Source of the DNA: JBBCJM01 sp037190175
GTDB lineage: Bacteria; Pseudomonadota; Alphaproteobacteria; Rhodobacterales; Rhodobacteraceae
DNA: 21,485 bases
Direction: 5' to 3'
Assembly: GCA_037190175.1 (NCBI GenBank)
Contig: JBBCJM010000122.1
Coordinates: 1-21,485 of the forward strand
The notes beneath the pieces were generated by a model. That model made no database searches. It saw nothing but the letters and a program-made list of their open reading frames with translations, and was not told the origin of the DNA. Position 1 is the stretch's first letter, and every line of letters begins with the position of its first letter. Position numbers and translations under genes: made by a program. Shown here in pieces: positions 8,275 to 15,860 of this stretch.

Positions 8275-9767
8275 GCGGCGGCCTGCTGCTCGCGGTCGCC
8301 CTGCCGGTGGTGGTGCTGGCAGGGCGGGCCGGGGGCGCATGGGCGCTGTCGCCCGCCGACTGGGCCGCGGTGCGCTTCACCCTGTGGCAGGCGTTCCTGT
8401 CGGCGGCGATCAGCGTCGCCCTGGCGGTGCCGGTGGCGCGCGCCCTGGCCCGTCGCCGGTTCCCCGGCCGGGGGGCGATGATCGCGCTGATGGGGGCGCC
8501 CTTCCTGCTGCCGGCGATCGTGGCGGTGCTGGGGCTGTTGACCGTGTTCGGCCGCGCCGGCTGGGCGAATGCCGGCCTCGCGGCGCTGGGCCTGCCCGCG
8601 GTCTCGATCTACGGGCTGCACGGGGTGGTGCTGGCGCATGTGTTCTTCAACCTGCCGCTGGCCACCCGGCTGATCCTGGGCGGCTGGCAGGCGATCCCGG
8701 CCGAGCGGTTCCGGCTGGGCGAGAGCCTGTCCTTCGGCCCCTGGGCGGTGTTCCGGCATCTGGAATGGCCCATGCTGCGGCAGGTGGTGCCGGGGGCGGC
8801 TCTGGTGATCTTCACCGTCTGCCTGACCAGTTTCGCGGTGGCGCTGACACTGGGCGGCGGGCCGGGGGCGACCACGGTGGAACTGGCGATCTATCAGGCG
8901 CTGCGGTTCGACTTCGACCTCGCCGCGGCGGCGCGGCTGTCGCTGGTGCAGCTGGTGCTCTGCGCCGCGGCCTATGGGGTGGCGGCGCGGCTGGAACTGC
9001 CGGCGGCCTTCGGCGGGGGCTTGGATCGCGTCGGCGGGCCGGGCGGGCCGGGGGGCTGGCGGCGGTGGGCGGATGCTTTCGTGCTGGTCTCGGTGCTGGC
9101 CTTCGTCGTCTTGCCCCTGGCGGCGGTGGTCTGGCGCGGGCTGCCGGGGCTGGCGAGCCTGCCGGCGCAGGTCTGGCGGGGGGCGGGAAACTCGCTGCTG
9201 GTGGCGCTGGGGGCCACCGTGGCGACCATGGCGCTGGCCCTGCCGCTGGCGCTGGGGGCGGAAGGGCGTCGCTGGCTGGGGCTGGCGGCGACCCTGCCGC
9301 TGGCGGTTTCCTCGCTGGCGCTGGGGACGGGGATCTTCCTGATCGTGCAGCCCTTCGTCAGCCCGGCCTCGGTCGCCCTGCCGGTGACGCTGGCGGTCAA
9401 TGCGCTCCTCTCCCTGCCCTTCGCCTTCCGCATCCTGGCGCCCGAGGCCCGCGCGCTGGCCCCCCATGCGCGGCTGGCGGACCATCTGGGGCTGACCGGC
9501 ATCCCCCGTCTGCGCTGGCTGATCCTGCCGCGGCTGGCGCGGCCGCTGGGCTTCGCCGCCGGGCTGACGGCAGCCTTGGCGATGGGCGATCTGGGGGCCA
9601 ATGCGCTGTTCGCGGCCGAGCGGGGGGCCACGCTGCCGGTGGTGGTGCAAAGGCTGATGGGGGCCTATCGGATGGAGGCGGCGGCGGGGGCCTCGCTGCT
9701 CTTGGTCACCCTCTCCTTCGCCCTCTTCGCCATTTTCGACGGGATCGGACGCCGTGCTGGAACTTGA
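8250..9767 (+). CDS. thiP: Thiamine ABC transporter permease
   Basis: Inner-membrane permease, 505 aa, made of two fused permease halves as in other ThiP and iron(III)-type permeases. Each half has about six hydrophobic helices and a cytoplasmic EAA-like loop. The first loop is GESLSFGPWAVFRHLEWPML followed by SFAVALTLGGGPGATTVELA, a ThiP hallmark. The second is ADHLGLTGIPRLRWLILPRL. A charged linker separates the halves near residues 240-275. The ATG at 8250 overlaps thiB by 25 nt, and the end overlaps thiQ by 14 nt. It works with ThiB and ThiQ to salvage thiamine. Confidence 0.95.
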   Translation: MARGAVAIGGGLLLAVALPVVVLAGRAGGAWALSPADWAAVRFTLWQAFLSAAISVALAVPVARALARRRFPGRGAMIALMGAPFLLPAIVAVLGLLTVFGRAGWANAGLAALGLPAVSIYGLHGVVLAHVFFNLPLATRLILGGWQAIPAERFRLGESLSFGPWAVFRHLEWPMLRQVVPGAALVIFTVCLTSFAVALTLGGGPGATTVELAIYQALRFDFDLAAAARLSLVQLVLCAAAYGVAARLELPAAFGGGLDRVGGPGGPGGWRRWADAFVLVSVLAFVVLPLAAVVWRGLPGLASLPAQVWRGAGNSLLVALGATVATMALALPLALGAEGRRWLGLAATLPLAVSSLALGTGIFLIVQPFVSPASVALPVTLAVNALLSLPFAFRILAPEARALAPHARLADHLGLTGIPRLRWLILPRLARPLGFAAGLTAALAMGDLGANALFAAERGATLPVVVQRLMGAYRMEAAAGASLLLVTLSFALFAIFDGIGRRAGT

Positions 9768-10443
9768 ACGCATCGCGGTGCAGGCCGGCAGCTTCCGGCT
9801 GACCGCCGACTGGAGCCTGCCGCCGGGCGCGCGGGTGGCGGTGATCGGGCCTTCGGGCTCGGGCAAGTCCACCCTGCTGGCGGCCATCGCCGGGTTCCTG
9901 ACCCCGGCCGAGGGACGCATCCGCTGGGCGGGGCGCGACATCACGGCGGTGAAGCCGGGCGACCGGCCGGTGTCGATGCTGTTCCAGGACCAGAACCTGT
10001 TCCCCCACCTGACCGTGGCGCAGAACCTCGGGCTGGGGATTTCCCCGGCGCTGCGGCTGACCCCCGCCGACCAGGACCGCATCGAGGCCGCCCTGGCCCG
10101 CGTCGGCATGGCTGGCCTTGGCGCCCGCAAGCCCGCGCAGCTCTCCGGCGGGCAGCAGAGCCGGGCGGCGCTGGCCCGCACCCTGTTGCGCGCGCGGCCG
10201 ATCCTGCTGCTGGACGAGCCCTTCGCCGCCCTCGGGCCCGCCTTGAAGGCCGACATGCTGGGGTTGGTGGCGGAACTGGCCGGCGAGGCGCTGGCGATGC
10301 TGGTCACCCACGACCCGGCCGAGGCGCGGCGCTTCGCCGACCTCACCGTCTTCGTGGCCGAGGGCGTGGCGCATCCGCCGGCGCCCACGGCGCAACTCCT
10401 CGACAACCCGCCGCCCGCGCTGGCCGAGTATCTGGGGCTTTGA
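9754..10443 (+). CDS. thiQ: Thiamine ABC transporter ATP-binding protein
   Basis: Cytoplasmic ATPase of the thiamine importer, 229 aa. Walker A is GPSGSGKST (32-40), the signature is LSGGQQSRAALAR (130-142), Walker B is LLLDEP (151-156) and the switch histidine is in VTHDPAEA (H186). FQDQNLFPHLTVAQNLGLG is the conserved ThiQ Q-loop stretch. The start is GTG at 9754, overlapping thiP by 14 nt. No later start keeps the first strand LELERI. It is the last gene of the riboswitch-controlled operon; aroC starts 49 nt further on. Confidence 0.95.
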   Translation: MLELERIAVQAGSFRLTADWSLPPGARVAVIGPSGSGKSTLLAAIAGFLTPAEGRIRWAGRDITAVKPGDRPVSMLFQDQNLFPHLTVAQNLGLGISPALRLTPADQDRIEAALARVGMAGLGARKPAQLSGGQQSRAALARTLLRARPILLLDEPFAALGPALKADMLGLVAELAGEALAMLVTHDPAEARRFADLTVFVAEGVAHPPAPTAQLLDNPPPALAEYLGL

Positions 10444-10464
10444 CGTTTCGCGGGCCTTCCGCTA

Positions 10465-10486
10465 CCCCCGGCCTGACCAGCGGGGG
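10465..10486 (+). promoter_or_regulatory. Small stem covering the aroC ribosome-binding site
   Basis: CCCCCG (10465-10470) pairs perfectly with CGGGGG (10481-10486) around a 10-nt loop. The right arm includes the G-rich stretch that serves as the aroC Shine-Dalgarno (GGGGGA, 10482-10487). The stem could damp translation or require coupling from upstream ribosomes. In DNA this rich in G+C such stems arise easily by chance. Confidence 0.35.
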
Positions 10487-10492
10487 AAGCGG

Positions 10493-11593
10493 ATGTCCTA
10501 CAACACCTTCGGCCATGTGTTCCGCGTGACCACCTGGGGCGAGAGCCACGGGCCGGCCCTGGGCGCCACGGTGGACGGCACCCCCCCGGGCATCGCGCTG
10601 ACCGAGGCGGAGATCCAGCCCTGGCTGGACCTGCGCAAGCCGGGGCAGAGCAAATACGTCACCCAAAGGCGCGAGGACGATGCGGTGCGCATCCTCTCGG
10701 GCACCTTCGAGGGGCGCACCACCGGCACGCCGATCCAGCTGATGATCGAGAACACCGACCAGCGGTCCAAGGACTATGGCGAGATCGCCCAGAGCTTCCG
10801 CCCCGGCCACGCCGACCTGACCTACCATCAGAAATACGGCCTGCGGGACTATCGCGGGGGCGGAAGGTCCTCGGCGCGCGAGACGGCGGCGCGGGTGGCG
10901 GCAGGGGGGGTGGCGCGGGCGGTGCTGGGCGCGCTGGTGCCGGGGCTGCGCATCACCGGCTATCTGGTGCAGATCGGCCCGCACCGGATTGACCGTGCCC
11001 GGTTCGATGAAGGCCAGATCCGCGAGAACCCGTTCTGGTGCCCCGACGCCGCGATGGCCGAGACCTGGGCCGCCTACCTGGACGACCTGCGCAAGGCGCA
11101 TGACTCGGTCGGCGCGGTGATCGAGGTGGTGGCGGAGGGCGTGCCCCCGGGCCTCGGCGCGCCGATCTATGCCAAGCTGGACGGCGACCTGGCCGCGGCG
11201 ATGATGTCGATCAACGCGGTCAAGGCGGTGGAGATCGGCGAGGGGATGGCGGCCGCCGAACTGACCGGCAGCCGCAACGCCGACGAGATGCGGATGGGCA
11301 ACGACGGGCCGCTCTATCTCTCGAACCACGCCGGCGGGATCCTGGGCGGGATCTCCACCGGCCAGCCGGTGGTCTGCCGCTTCGCCGTGAAGCCCACGTC
11401 CTCCATCCTGACCCCCCGCCGCACCGTCACCATGACGGGCGAGGAGCGGGAGCTGGTCACCAAGGGCCGCCACGACCCCTGCGTCGGCATCCGCGCGGTG
11501 CCGGTGGGCGAGGCGATGATGGCCTGCGTGCTGCTGGACCACCTGCTGCTCGACCGGGCGCAGACCGGCGGCACCCGGGGGCGCGTCGGCTGA
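10493..11593 (+). CDS. aroC: Chorismate synthase
   Basis: Last enzyme of the shikimate pathway: it turns 5-enolpyruvylshikimate-3-phosphate into chorismate using reduced FMN; cytoplasmic, 366 aa, full length. Family signatures are GESHG (16-20), QRREDD (58-63) and RGGGRSSARE (121-130) in the FMN/substrate site, GTPIQL, and RHDPCVGIRAVPVGEAM near the C-terminus. The ATG at 10493 follows a G-rich ribosome site. It is 49 nt after thiQ, so it may be read from the thi transcript or from a promoter I could not identify. The AEC permease gene starts 1 nt after its stop. Confidence 0.97.
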   Translation: MSYNTFGHVFRVTTWGESHGPALGATVDGTPPGIALTEAEIQPWLDLRKPGQSKYVTQRREDDAVRILSGTFEGRTTGTPIQLMIENTDQRSKDYGEIAQSFRPGHADLTYHQKYGLRDYRGGGRSSARETAARVAAGGVARAVLGALVPGLRITGYLVQIGPHRIDRARFDEGQIRENPFWCPDAAMAETWAAYLDDLRKAHDSVGAVIEVVAEGVPPGLGAPIYAKLDGDLAAAMMSINAVKAVEIGEGMAAAELTGSRNADEMRMGNDGPLYLSNHAGGILGGISTGQPVVCRFAVKPTSSILTPRRTVTMTGEERELVTKGRHDPCVGIRAVPVGEAMMACVLLDHLLLDRAQTGGTRGRVG

Positions 11594-11594
11594 G

Positions 11595-12536
11595 ATGGCC
11601 GCGATCCTGTCGATCACCCTGCCGATCTTCGGGTTGATCGGCATCGGCTATGCCACCACCCGCTGGGGGCTGTTTTCCTCGGCCGACATGCGGGTGCTGG
11701 GCCGGTATGTGCGCGACCTGGCGCTGCCCGCGCTGATCTTCATGGCGCTGGCCACCCGCGACCTGGCCGAGGCGGTGCAGCCCGCCTATCTGCTGGCCTA
11801 TGCGCTGTCGGGGCTGGTGCTGATCGGCGGGGGGCTGATGCTCTTCCGCGCGCAGGGGCGCAGCCTGCCCGAGGCCACGGTGGCGGCGATGGGGATGAGC
11901 TGCCCGAACACCGGCTATATCGGCTATCCGGCGGTGCTGCTGGCCTTTCCGCAGGTGGCCGCGCCGGCCTTCGCGATGAACGTGATCGTGGAGAACCTGC
12001 TGATCATCCCGCTGATCCTGACCCTGCTGGCGCTGTCCCGCGGCAAGGGGCAGGGTTTCGGGCCGACGCTGCGGGCGATCCTGCTGGACCTCGCCCGCCG
12101 GCCGCTGATCTGGGGGCTGGTGGCGGGGCTGGCGGTCTCGCTGTCCGGGATGGCCCTGCCGGTGGCGGTGGAGCGGGTGGCCGCGCTGCTGGCCCAGTCC
12201 ACCGGGCCGGTGGCGCTGATCGTGATCGGCGGCACGCTGGTGGGGCTGCCCCTGCGCGGGGCCGGATGGCTGACCGCGCAGGTGGTGGCGGGCAAGCTGC
12301 TGCTGCAACCCCTGCTGGTGGCGGTGCTGCTGGCGGCGCTGGTGGCGCTGGGCCTGCCGGCGCTGAGCCCAGAGATGCGGGCGGCGCTGATCCTGAACGC
12401 GGCGATGCCGATGATGGGGATCTATCCGATCATCGCGCAGGAGGCGGGGATGGAAGGCATGGCCTCCATCGCCATGCTGGTGGCGGTGGTGGTGTCGTTC
12501 GTCACGCTGACGCTCTTGCTGGCGGCGCTGGGCTAG
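11595..12536 (+). CDS. AEC family (auxin efflux carrier-like) permease
   Basis: Inner-membrane transporter, 313 aa, with about ten hydrophobic helices in two five-helix halves. Matching features include the opening ITLPIFGLIGIGY, VRDLALPALIF in the second helix, SCPNTGYIGYPAVLLAF (the discontinuous-helix region) and AALILNAAMPMMGIYPIIAQ near the end. Family members export or import small carboxylates such as malate or malonate; the substrate here is unknown. It starts 1 nt after the aroC stop (TGAGATG), so it is probably co-translated with aroC. Its stop reaches into the edge of the palindrome that separates it from the convergent EamA gene. Confidence 0.88.
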   Translation: MAAILSITLPIFGLIGIGYATTRWGLFSSADMRVLGRYVRDLALPALIFMALATRDLAEAVQPAYLLAYALSGLVLIGGGLMLFRAQGRSLPEATVAAMGMSCPNTGYIGYPAVLLAFPQVAAPAFAMNVIVENLLIIPLILTLLALSRGKGQGFGPTLRAILLDLARRPLIWGLVAGLAVSLSGMALPVAVERVAALLAQSTGPVALIVIGGTLVGLPLRGAGWLTAQVVAGKLLLQPLLVAVLLAALVALGLPALSPEMRAALILNAAMPMMGIYPIIAQEAGMEGMASIAMLVAVVVSFVTLTLLLAALG

Positions 12537-12540
12537 GGCT

Positions 12541-12598
12541 GCTCCTCCCTCCCTGTCGGTCGGTCCTCGCGAGGAGCGACCGTCAGGAAGCGAGGAGC
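12541..12598. repeat. Palindromic intergenic repeat, copy 2 (between convergent genes)
   Basis: This is a 58-nt near-perfect palindrome. The 10-bp core CCTCGCGAGG (12565-12574) is flanked by 24-nt arms (12541-12564 and 12575-12598) that pair at 20 of 24 positions. The outer ends read GCTCCTC and GAGGAGC. It is the same family as 5348-5408 and fills almost the whole 67-nt gap between two convergent stop codons. As RNA it would form a stem in either direction and could serve as a two-way transcript end, though neither side has a T-run. Confidence 0.85.
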
Positions 12599-12603
12599 CT
12601 CCG

Positions 12604-13473
12604 TTAGCCCCGCTGGCGCGACAGCTGCACGGCCAGGATCCCGGCGGTGGCCACGGCGACGCCGATCAGGTCGGTCGGCCCGATGGCCTCGCCCAGGAGC
12701 GCCGCGGCGATGATCACCCCGAAGAACGGGTTCAGGAAGTGGAAGGTCGCGGCGCGGACCGCCCCGATCCGGCCCACCAGCGCGAACCACAACAGCGTGG
12801 CGGCCAGGCCGGGGACCAGGATCTGATAGGCGAAGGCGGCGGCCAGCGGCCAGGAGGGGCGGATTTCCAGCACCTCGGTGAAGGCGGAAACCACCGCCAG
12901 GGCCGCCCCGCCCACCAGCATCTGCAACCCCACGATCATCAAGAGGTTGCCGCCGCCGGCCGCCGCGCCGCGCACGGTCAGCGTGGCCACCGCCAGCCCG
13001 ATGGCCCCGCCCACGCAAAGCGCCAGCCCCACGGGATCTGCCCCGCCGGAGAGCCGGGTGCCCATGATCAGCGCCACCCCGGCAAAGCCCGCGGCCATGC
13101 CGGCGAGGCCCAGCGGCGCCAGCCGCTCGCCCCGCAGCGCCCAGCCCAGCGCCGCCACGATCAGCGGCATGGAGGAGGCGACGATGGCGGCCAGCGCCGC
13201 CTCGACCCATTGCAGGGCGACGAAGTTGAGGCCGAGATAGAGCGCATTCTGGCACAGGCCGAAGACGATCACCGCCCGTCCCTGCGCCCGCGTCAGCCGC
13301 CAGCCCTGCCCCAGGGCGCGGGCCACGGCGACCGCCAGCAGGCCGGAGATGGCGAAGCGCAGGGCCAATGAGGCCAAGGGCGGCGCCCCGGCCACGATGA
13401 TCCGCGCGGTGGCGAAGGCCGAAGACCACATCAGCGCGAAGGCGATGCCGCCCGCGATGGCGCGAAGGTCCAT
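12604..13473 (-). CDS. EamA/DMT family transporter
   Basis: Inner-membrane drug/metabolite-superfamily exporter, 289 aa. It has ten hydrophobic helices arranged as two EamA repeats. FALMWSSAFATAR opens the first repeat, QNALYLGLNFVALQ closes the loop before helix 4, and the second repeat ends with FFGVIIAALLGEAIGPTDLIGV-like sequence (seen as FLNPFFGVIIAA and LLGEAIGPTDLIG). The substrate is not predictable; relatives export amino acids or other metabolites. It begins 4 nt after the stop of the VOC gene and is the last gene of the minus-strand run. Confidence 0.9.
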   Translation of the reverse strand: MDLRAIAGGIAFALMWSSAFATARIIVAGAPPLASLALRFAISGLLAVAVARALGQGWRLTRAQGRAVIVFGLCQNALYLGLNFVALQWVEAALAAIVASSMPLIVAALGWALRGERLAPLGLAGMAAGFAGVALIMGTRLSGGADPVGLALCVGGAIGLAVATLTVRGAAAGGGNLLMIVGLQMLVGGAALAVVSAFTEVLEIRPSWPLAAAFAYQILVPGLAATLLWFALVGRIGAVRAATFHFLNPFFGVIIAAALLGEAIGPTDLIGVAVATAGILAVQLSRQRG

Positions 13474-13477
13474 GATC

Positions 13478-13834
13478 TCAGGCGCCCGCCGGCGGTTGCC
13501 AGAGTTCCACCGGGTTGCCCTCGGGGTCGTGGATGCGGGCGAAGCGGCCGTAGGAGGTATCCCACTCCGGCCGGGTCTCCACCGCGATGCCGGCGGCCTG
13601 CAGGGCCTCGATCAGCGCGGTCAGGTCATCGACGCGCAGGTTCAGCATGAAGGCGCGGTCGGCGGGGAAATAGTCGCTGTCCTGCCGGAACGGCTGGAAC
13701 ACCGTGGGGCCGGCCTCCTGCTGCCACGGCTCTTCCCCGGCCCCCAGACCCAGATGCTGCGCGTACCATTGCGACAGCGCCTGCGGATCGCGGGCGCGGA
13801 AGAAGAAGCCGCCGATGCCCGTCGCCCGCGCCAT
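13478..13834 (-). CDS. VOC-fold (glyoxalase/bleomycin-resistance-like) protein
   Basis: Small cytoplasmic protein, 118 aa, with the two-repeat VOC layout. The first repeat begins IGGFFFRARDPQALSQWYAQ, with HLGL after it. The second has LRVDDLTALIEALQAAGI and ends in RIHDPEGNPVELWQP. Only the last glutamate of the usual metal-binding set is evident (PVEL). The first strand has Gly where a His is usual, so it may not bind metal and may not be a glyoxalase. GGAGG 5 nt before the ATG supports the start. It is probably co-transcribed with the downstream EamA exporter. The function is unknown. Confidence 0.85.
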   Translation of the reverse strand: MARATGIGGFFFRARDPQALSQWYAQHLGLGAGEEPWQQEAGPTVFQPFRQDSDYFPADRAFMLNLRVDDLTALIEALQAAGIAVETRPEWDTSYGRFARIHDPEGNPVELWQPPAGA

Positions 13835-13859
13835 GCGCGCCTCCGATGGGTTCCGGCCG

Positions 13860-13894
13860 CCCCGGTCGGGGACGGCCGCGCGGCCCGACCGGGG
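13860..13894 (-). terminator. Stem-loop directly after the HU gene
   Basis: A perfect 11-bp inverted repeat, CCCCGGTCGGG (13860-13870) and CCCGACCGGGG (13884-13894), encloses a loop that is itself largely self-complementary (GGCCGCGCGGCC). It begins at the base next to the HU stop codon. There is no T-run on the minus strand, so it is better viewed as a 3'-end stabiliser or weak terminator between HU and the VOC gene than as a canonical intrinsic terminator. Confidence 0.6.
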
Positions 13895-14185
13895 TCAGGC
13901 GTTCACGCTGTCCTTCAGCGCCTTGGCGATGGCGAATTTCACCGCCTTGTCCGCCGGCTTGGTGATCATCGCGTTGGTGGCGGGGTTGCGCACCTGGCGC
14001 TCGGGCCGGCTGCGCACCTGCATCTTGCCGATGCCGGGCAGCGTGACCACACCGCCGGCCGCGACCGTGCGCGACACGATGGCGGCGATCGCATCCAGCG
14101 CGGCGCCCGCGGTCTTCTTGTCCGAGCCCATCTCGGTCGCGAGTTCGGCCACCAGCTGCGCCTTGGTCATCGGTTTCGTCGTCAT
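13895..14185 (-). CDS. HU family DNA-binding protein
   Basis: Nucleoid-associated histone-like protein, 96 aa, that bends and compacts DNA as a dimer. The N-terminus MTTKPMTKAQLVAELATEMG starts the helical dimerisation part. VVTLPGIGKMQVRSRPERQ forms the first strand of the DNA arm, and RNPATNAMI holds the conserved RNPxT with the intercalating proline. The C-terminus is the usual FAIAKALKDSVNA. AGGAGGG 5-6 nt upstream of the ATG at 14185 supports the start; the open frame continues further up but without protein-like sequence. It has its own 143-nt leader after amn and a stem-loop immediately after its stop, so it is probably a single-gene transcript. Confidence 0.95.
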   Translation of the reverse strand: MTTKPMTKAQLVAELATEMGSDKKTAGAALDAIAAIVSRTVAAGGVVTLPGIGKMQVRSRPERQVRNPATNAMITKPADKAVKFAIAKALKDSVNA

Positions 14186-14251
14186 CCGTTCCCTCCTGGT
14201 CTGTCCCCTGTTCCGGGGCGGCTTGTTCCGCGACCCGGGATGAATTGCCTT

Positions 14252-14280
14252 GCTACACAGGTTTTCCTGCCCGGGATCAA
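14252..14280 (-). promoter_or_regulatory. Candidate HU gene promoter
   Basis: On the minus strand, TTGATC (14280-14275) and TGTAGC (14257-14252) are 17 nt apart, about 70 nt before the HU start codon. The -35 box fits fairly well and the -10 box only 3 of 6. This is a plausible but unproven site. Confidence 0.3.
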
Positions 14281-14293
14281 GCCCAAATACCCC
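14281..14293 (-). repeat. Single copy of the GGRGTATTTGGGC motif
   Basis: Read on the minus strand this is GGGGTATTTGGGC, identical at 12 of 13 positions to the first part of the hairpin arm at 4-16. It lies between amn and the HU gene, just upstream of the candidate -35 box. It may be a remnant of the intergenic repeat seen at the left end, or part of the amn 3' end. A chance match cannot be excluded. Confidence 0.45.
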
Positions 14294-14328
14294 GCTGCAA
14301 CCGCAAATGCGCGGGCAGAGGCCGATCT

Positions 14329-15792
14329 TCAGAGGAATGCCGTCTCGTCGAAGCTGCGCAACTTGCGGCTGTGGATGCGTTCCAGCGGCATCTCGCGCAG
14401 CGCCTCCATCGCCCGGACCCCGATCAGCAGGTGGCGCGAGACCTGGGTGCGGTAGAACTCCGACGCCATGCCGGGCAGCTTCAGCTCGCCATGCAGCGGC
14501 TTGTCCGACACGCAAAGCAGCGTGCCGTAGGGCACCCGGAAGCGGAAGCCGTTGGCGGCGATGGTGGCCGACTCCATGTCCAGCGCCACCGCGCGGGAAA
14601 GGCTCAGCCGGTGGGCGGGCGTGTCGCGCAGCTCCCAGTTGCGGTTGTCGATGGTGGCCACGGTGCCGGTGCGCATGATGCGCTTGAGCTCATAGCCCTC
14701 CAGCTCGGTCACCGCCTCCACCGCGTCCTCCAGCGCGATCTGGATCTCGGCCAGCGCGGGGATGGGCACCCAGACCGGCAGGTCGTCGTCCAGCACGTGG
14801 TCCTCGCGCAGATAGGCGTGCGCCAGCACGAAGTCGCCCAGCTGCTGGCTGTTGCGCAGCCCCGCGCAATGGCCGACCATCAGCCAGGCATGGGGGCGCA
14901 GCACCGCGATATGGTCGGTGGCGGTCTTGGCGTTGGATGGCCCGACGCCGATGTTGACCAGCGTCAGCCCCTGCCCGTCGGGCCGCACCAGGTGATAGGC
15001 CGGCATCTGCGGGTTGCGGGCCAGGATCGCGATCTCGGCATCCGGCGCGGCGATCACCTGGTTCCCCGGCGCCACGAAGGCGGTATAGCCCGAGGCCGGG
15101 TCGGCCAGCGCGGCGCGGGCATAGACCTCGAACTCGTCCACGTAGAACTGATAGTTGGTGAAGAGGACGTGGTTCTGGAAATGCTGCGGATCGGTGGCGG
15201 TGTAATGCGACAGGCGGGCCAGCGAATAATCCACCCTTTGCGCGGTGAAGGGCGCCAGCGGGAAGGAGCCGTCGGCGTTGGTCGCCCGCTGGCCGTTCAC
15301 GATGTCGTCGTTGGTGGTGGCAAGGTCGGGCACGTCGAACACGTCGCGCAGGCTGAAGTCCAGCACCCCCTCCTGCGGCACCGCCAGCGTGGCGCTGCCC
15401 GCCACCGCGAAATGCACCGGCATCGGCGTGTCCGACACGCCCACCGCCACCGGCACCCCGTGGTTGCGGATCAGCAGGTCCAGCTGCTGGATCAGGTATT
15501 TGCGAAACAGGTCGGGCCGGGTGATGGTGGCGGCATAGGTGCCGGGCTGCGAGACATGGCCGAAGGACAAGCGCGAATCCGCCTTCTGGAAGCTCGAGAC
15601 CACCAGCCGCACCTCGGGGTAGAAGGCGCGCACCTTGCGGTCGGGCCGGTGGCCGGCCACGGCGTGGCGCAGCTGTTCCAGCAGGAAGGCGGTGGAGGTG
15701 GCATAGATCTCTTCCAGCCGCGCCACCGCGGCGGCGGCATCGGTGAACTCCTGCGCCGGCGGCATCGGGGGCGAGAGGGCGGTGTCGGGCAT
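14329..15792 (-). CDS. amn: AMP nucleosidase
   Basis: Splits AMP into adenine and ribose 5-phosphate; cytoplasmic, 487 aa, full length. The N-terminal AMP nucleosidase-specific domain contains FYPEVRLVVSS and RPDLFRKYLIQQLDLLIRN. The C-terminal domain has the nucleoside-phosphorylase fold: VNIGVGPSNAKTATDHIAVL, MVGHCAGLRNSQQLGDFVLA, DMES (about 405-408) and VSDKPLHGELKLPG (about 428-441), which carry the substrate and catalytic residues. GAGG 4-5 nt before ATG 15792 supports the start. It is transcribed divergently from mobA across a 68-nt gap. The HU gene follows downstream but has its own leader. Confidence 0.96.
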   Translation of the reverse strand: MPDTALSPPMPPAQEFTDAAAAVARLEEIYATSTAFLLEQLRHAVAGHRPDRKVRAFYPEVRLVVSSFQKADSRLSFGHVSQPGTYAATITRPDLFRKYLIQQLDLLIRNHGVPVAVGVSDTPMPVHFAVAGSATLAVPQEGVLDFSLRDVFDVPDLATTNDDIVNGQRATNADGSFPLAPFTAQRVDYSLARLSHYTATDPQHFQNHVLFTNYQFYVDEFEVYARAALADPASGYTAFVAPGNQVIAAPDAEIAILARNPQMPAYHLVRPDGQGLTLVNIGVGPSNAKTATDHIAVLRPHAWLMVGHCAGLRNSQQLGDFVLAHAYLREDHVLDDDLPVWVPIPALAEIQIALEDAVEAVTELEGYELKRIMRTGTVATIDNRNWELRDTPAHRLSLSRAVALDMESATIAANGFRFRVPYGTLLCVSDKPLHGELKLPGMASEFYRTQVSRHLLIGVRAMEALREMPLERIHSRKLRSFDETAFL

Positions 15793-15804
15793 GGGTCCTC
15801 GCGG

Positions 15805-15837
15805 GCTGGTTCGGCATCTAGCACAGAGCGGGGCCGG
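15805..15837 (-). promoter_or_regulatory. amn-mobA divergent intergenic region, candidate amn promoter
   Basis: The 68 nt between the two divergent start codons must hold, or border, the promoters of both. On the minus strand a TTGCCC-like -35 is followed after about 18-19 nt by TGCTAGATG, a possible extended -10 (TGC plus TAGATG). Spacing and match are imperfect. For mobA I could not find a convincing promoter. Confidence 0.25.
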
Positions 15838-15860
15838 GCGGGCAAGCCCCGGGGGCGGGG

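Noticed and set aside
8004..10406. Minus-strand open frame of 800 codons opposite thiB, thiP and thiQ
   Set aside because: Low-complexity Gln/Arg/Pro/His-rich translation with no motif; it is a shadow of the thi genes.
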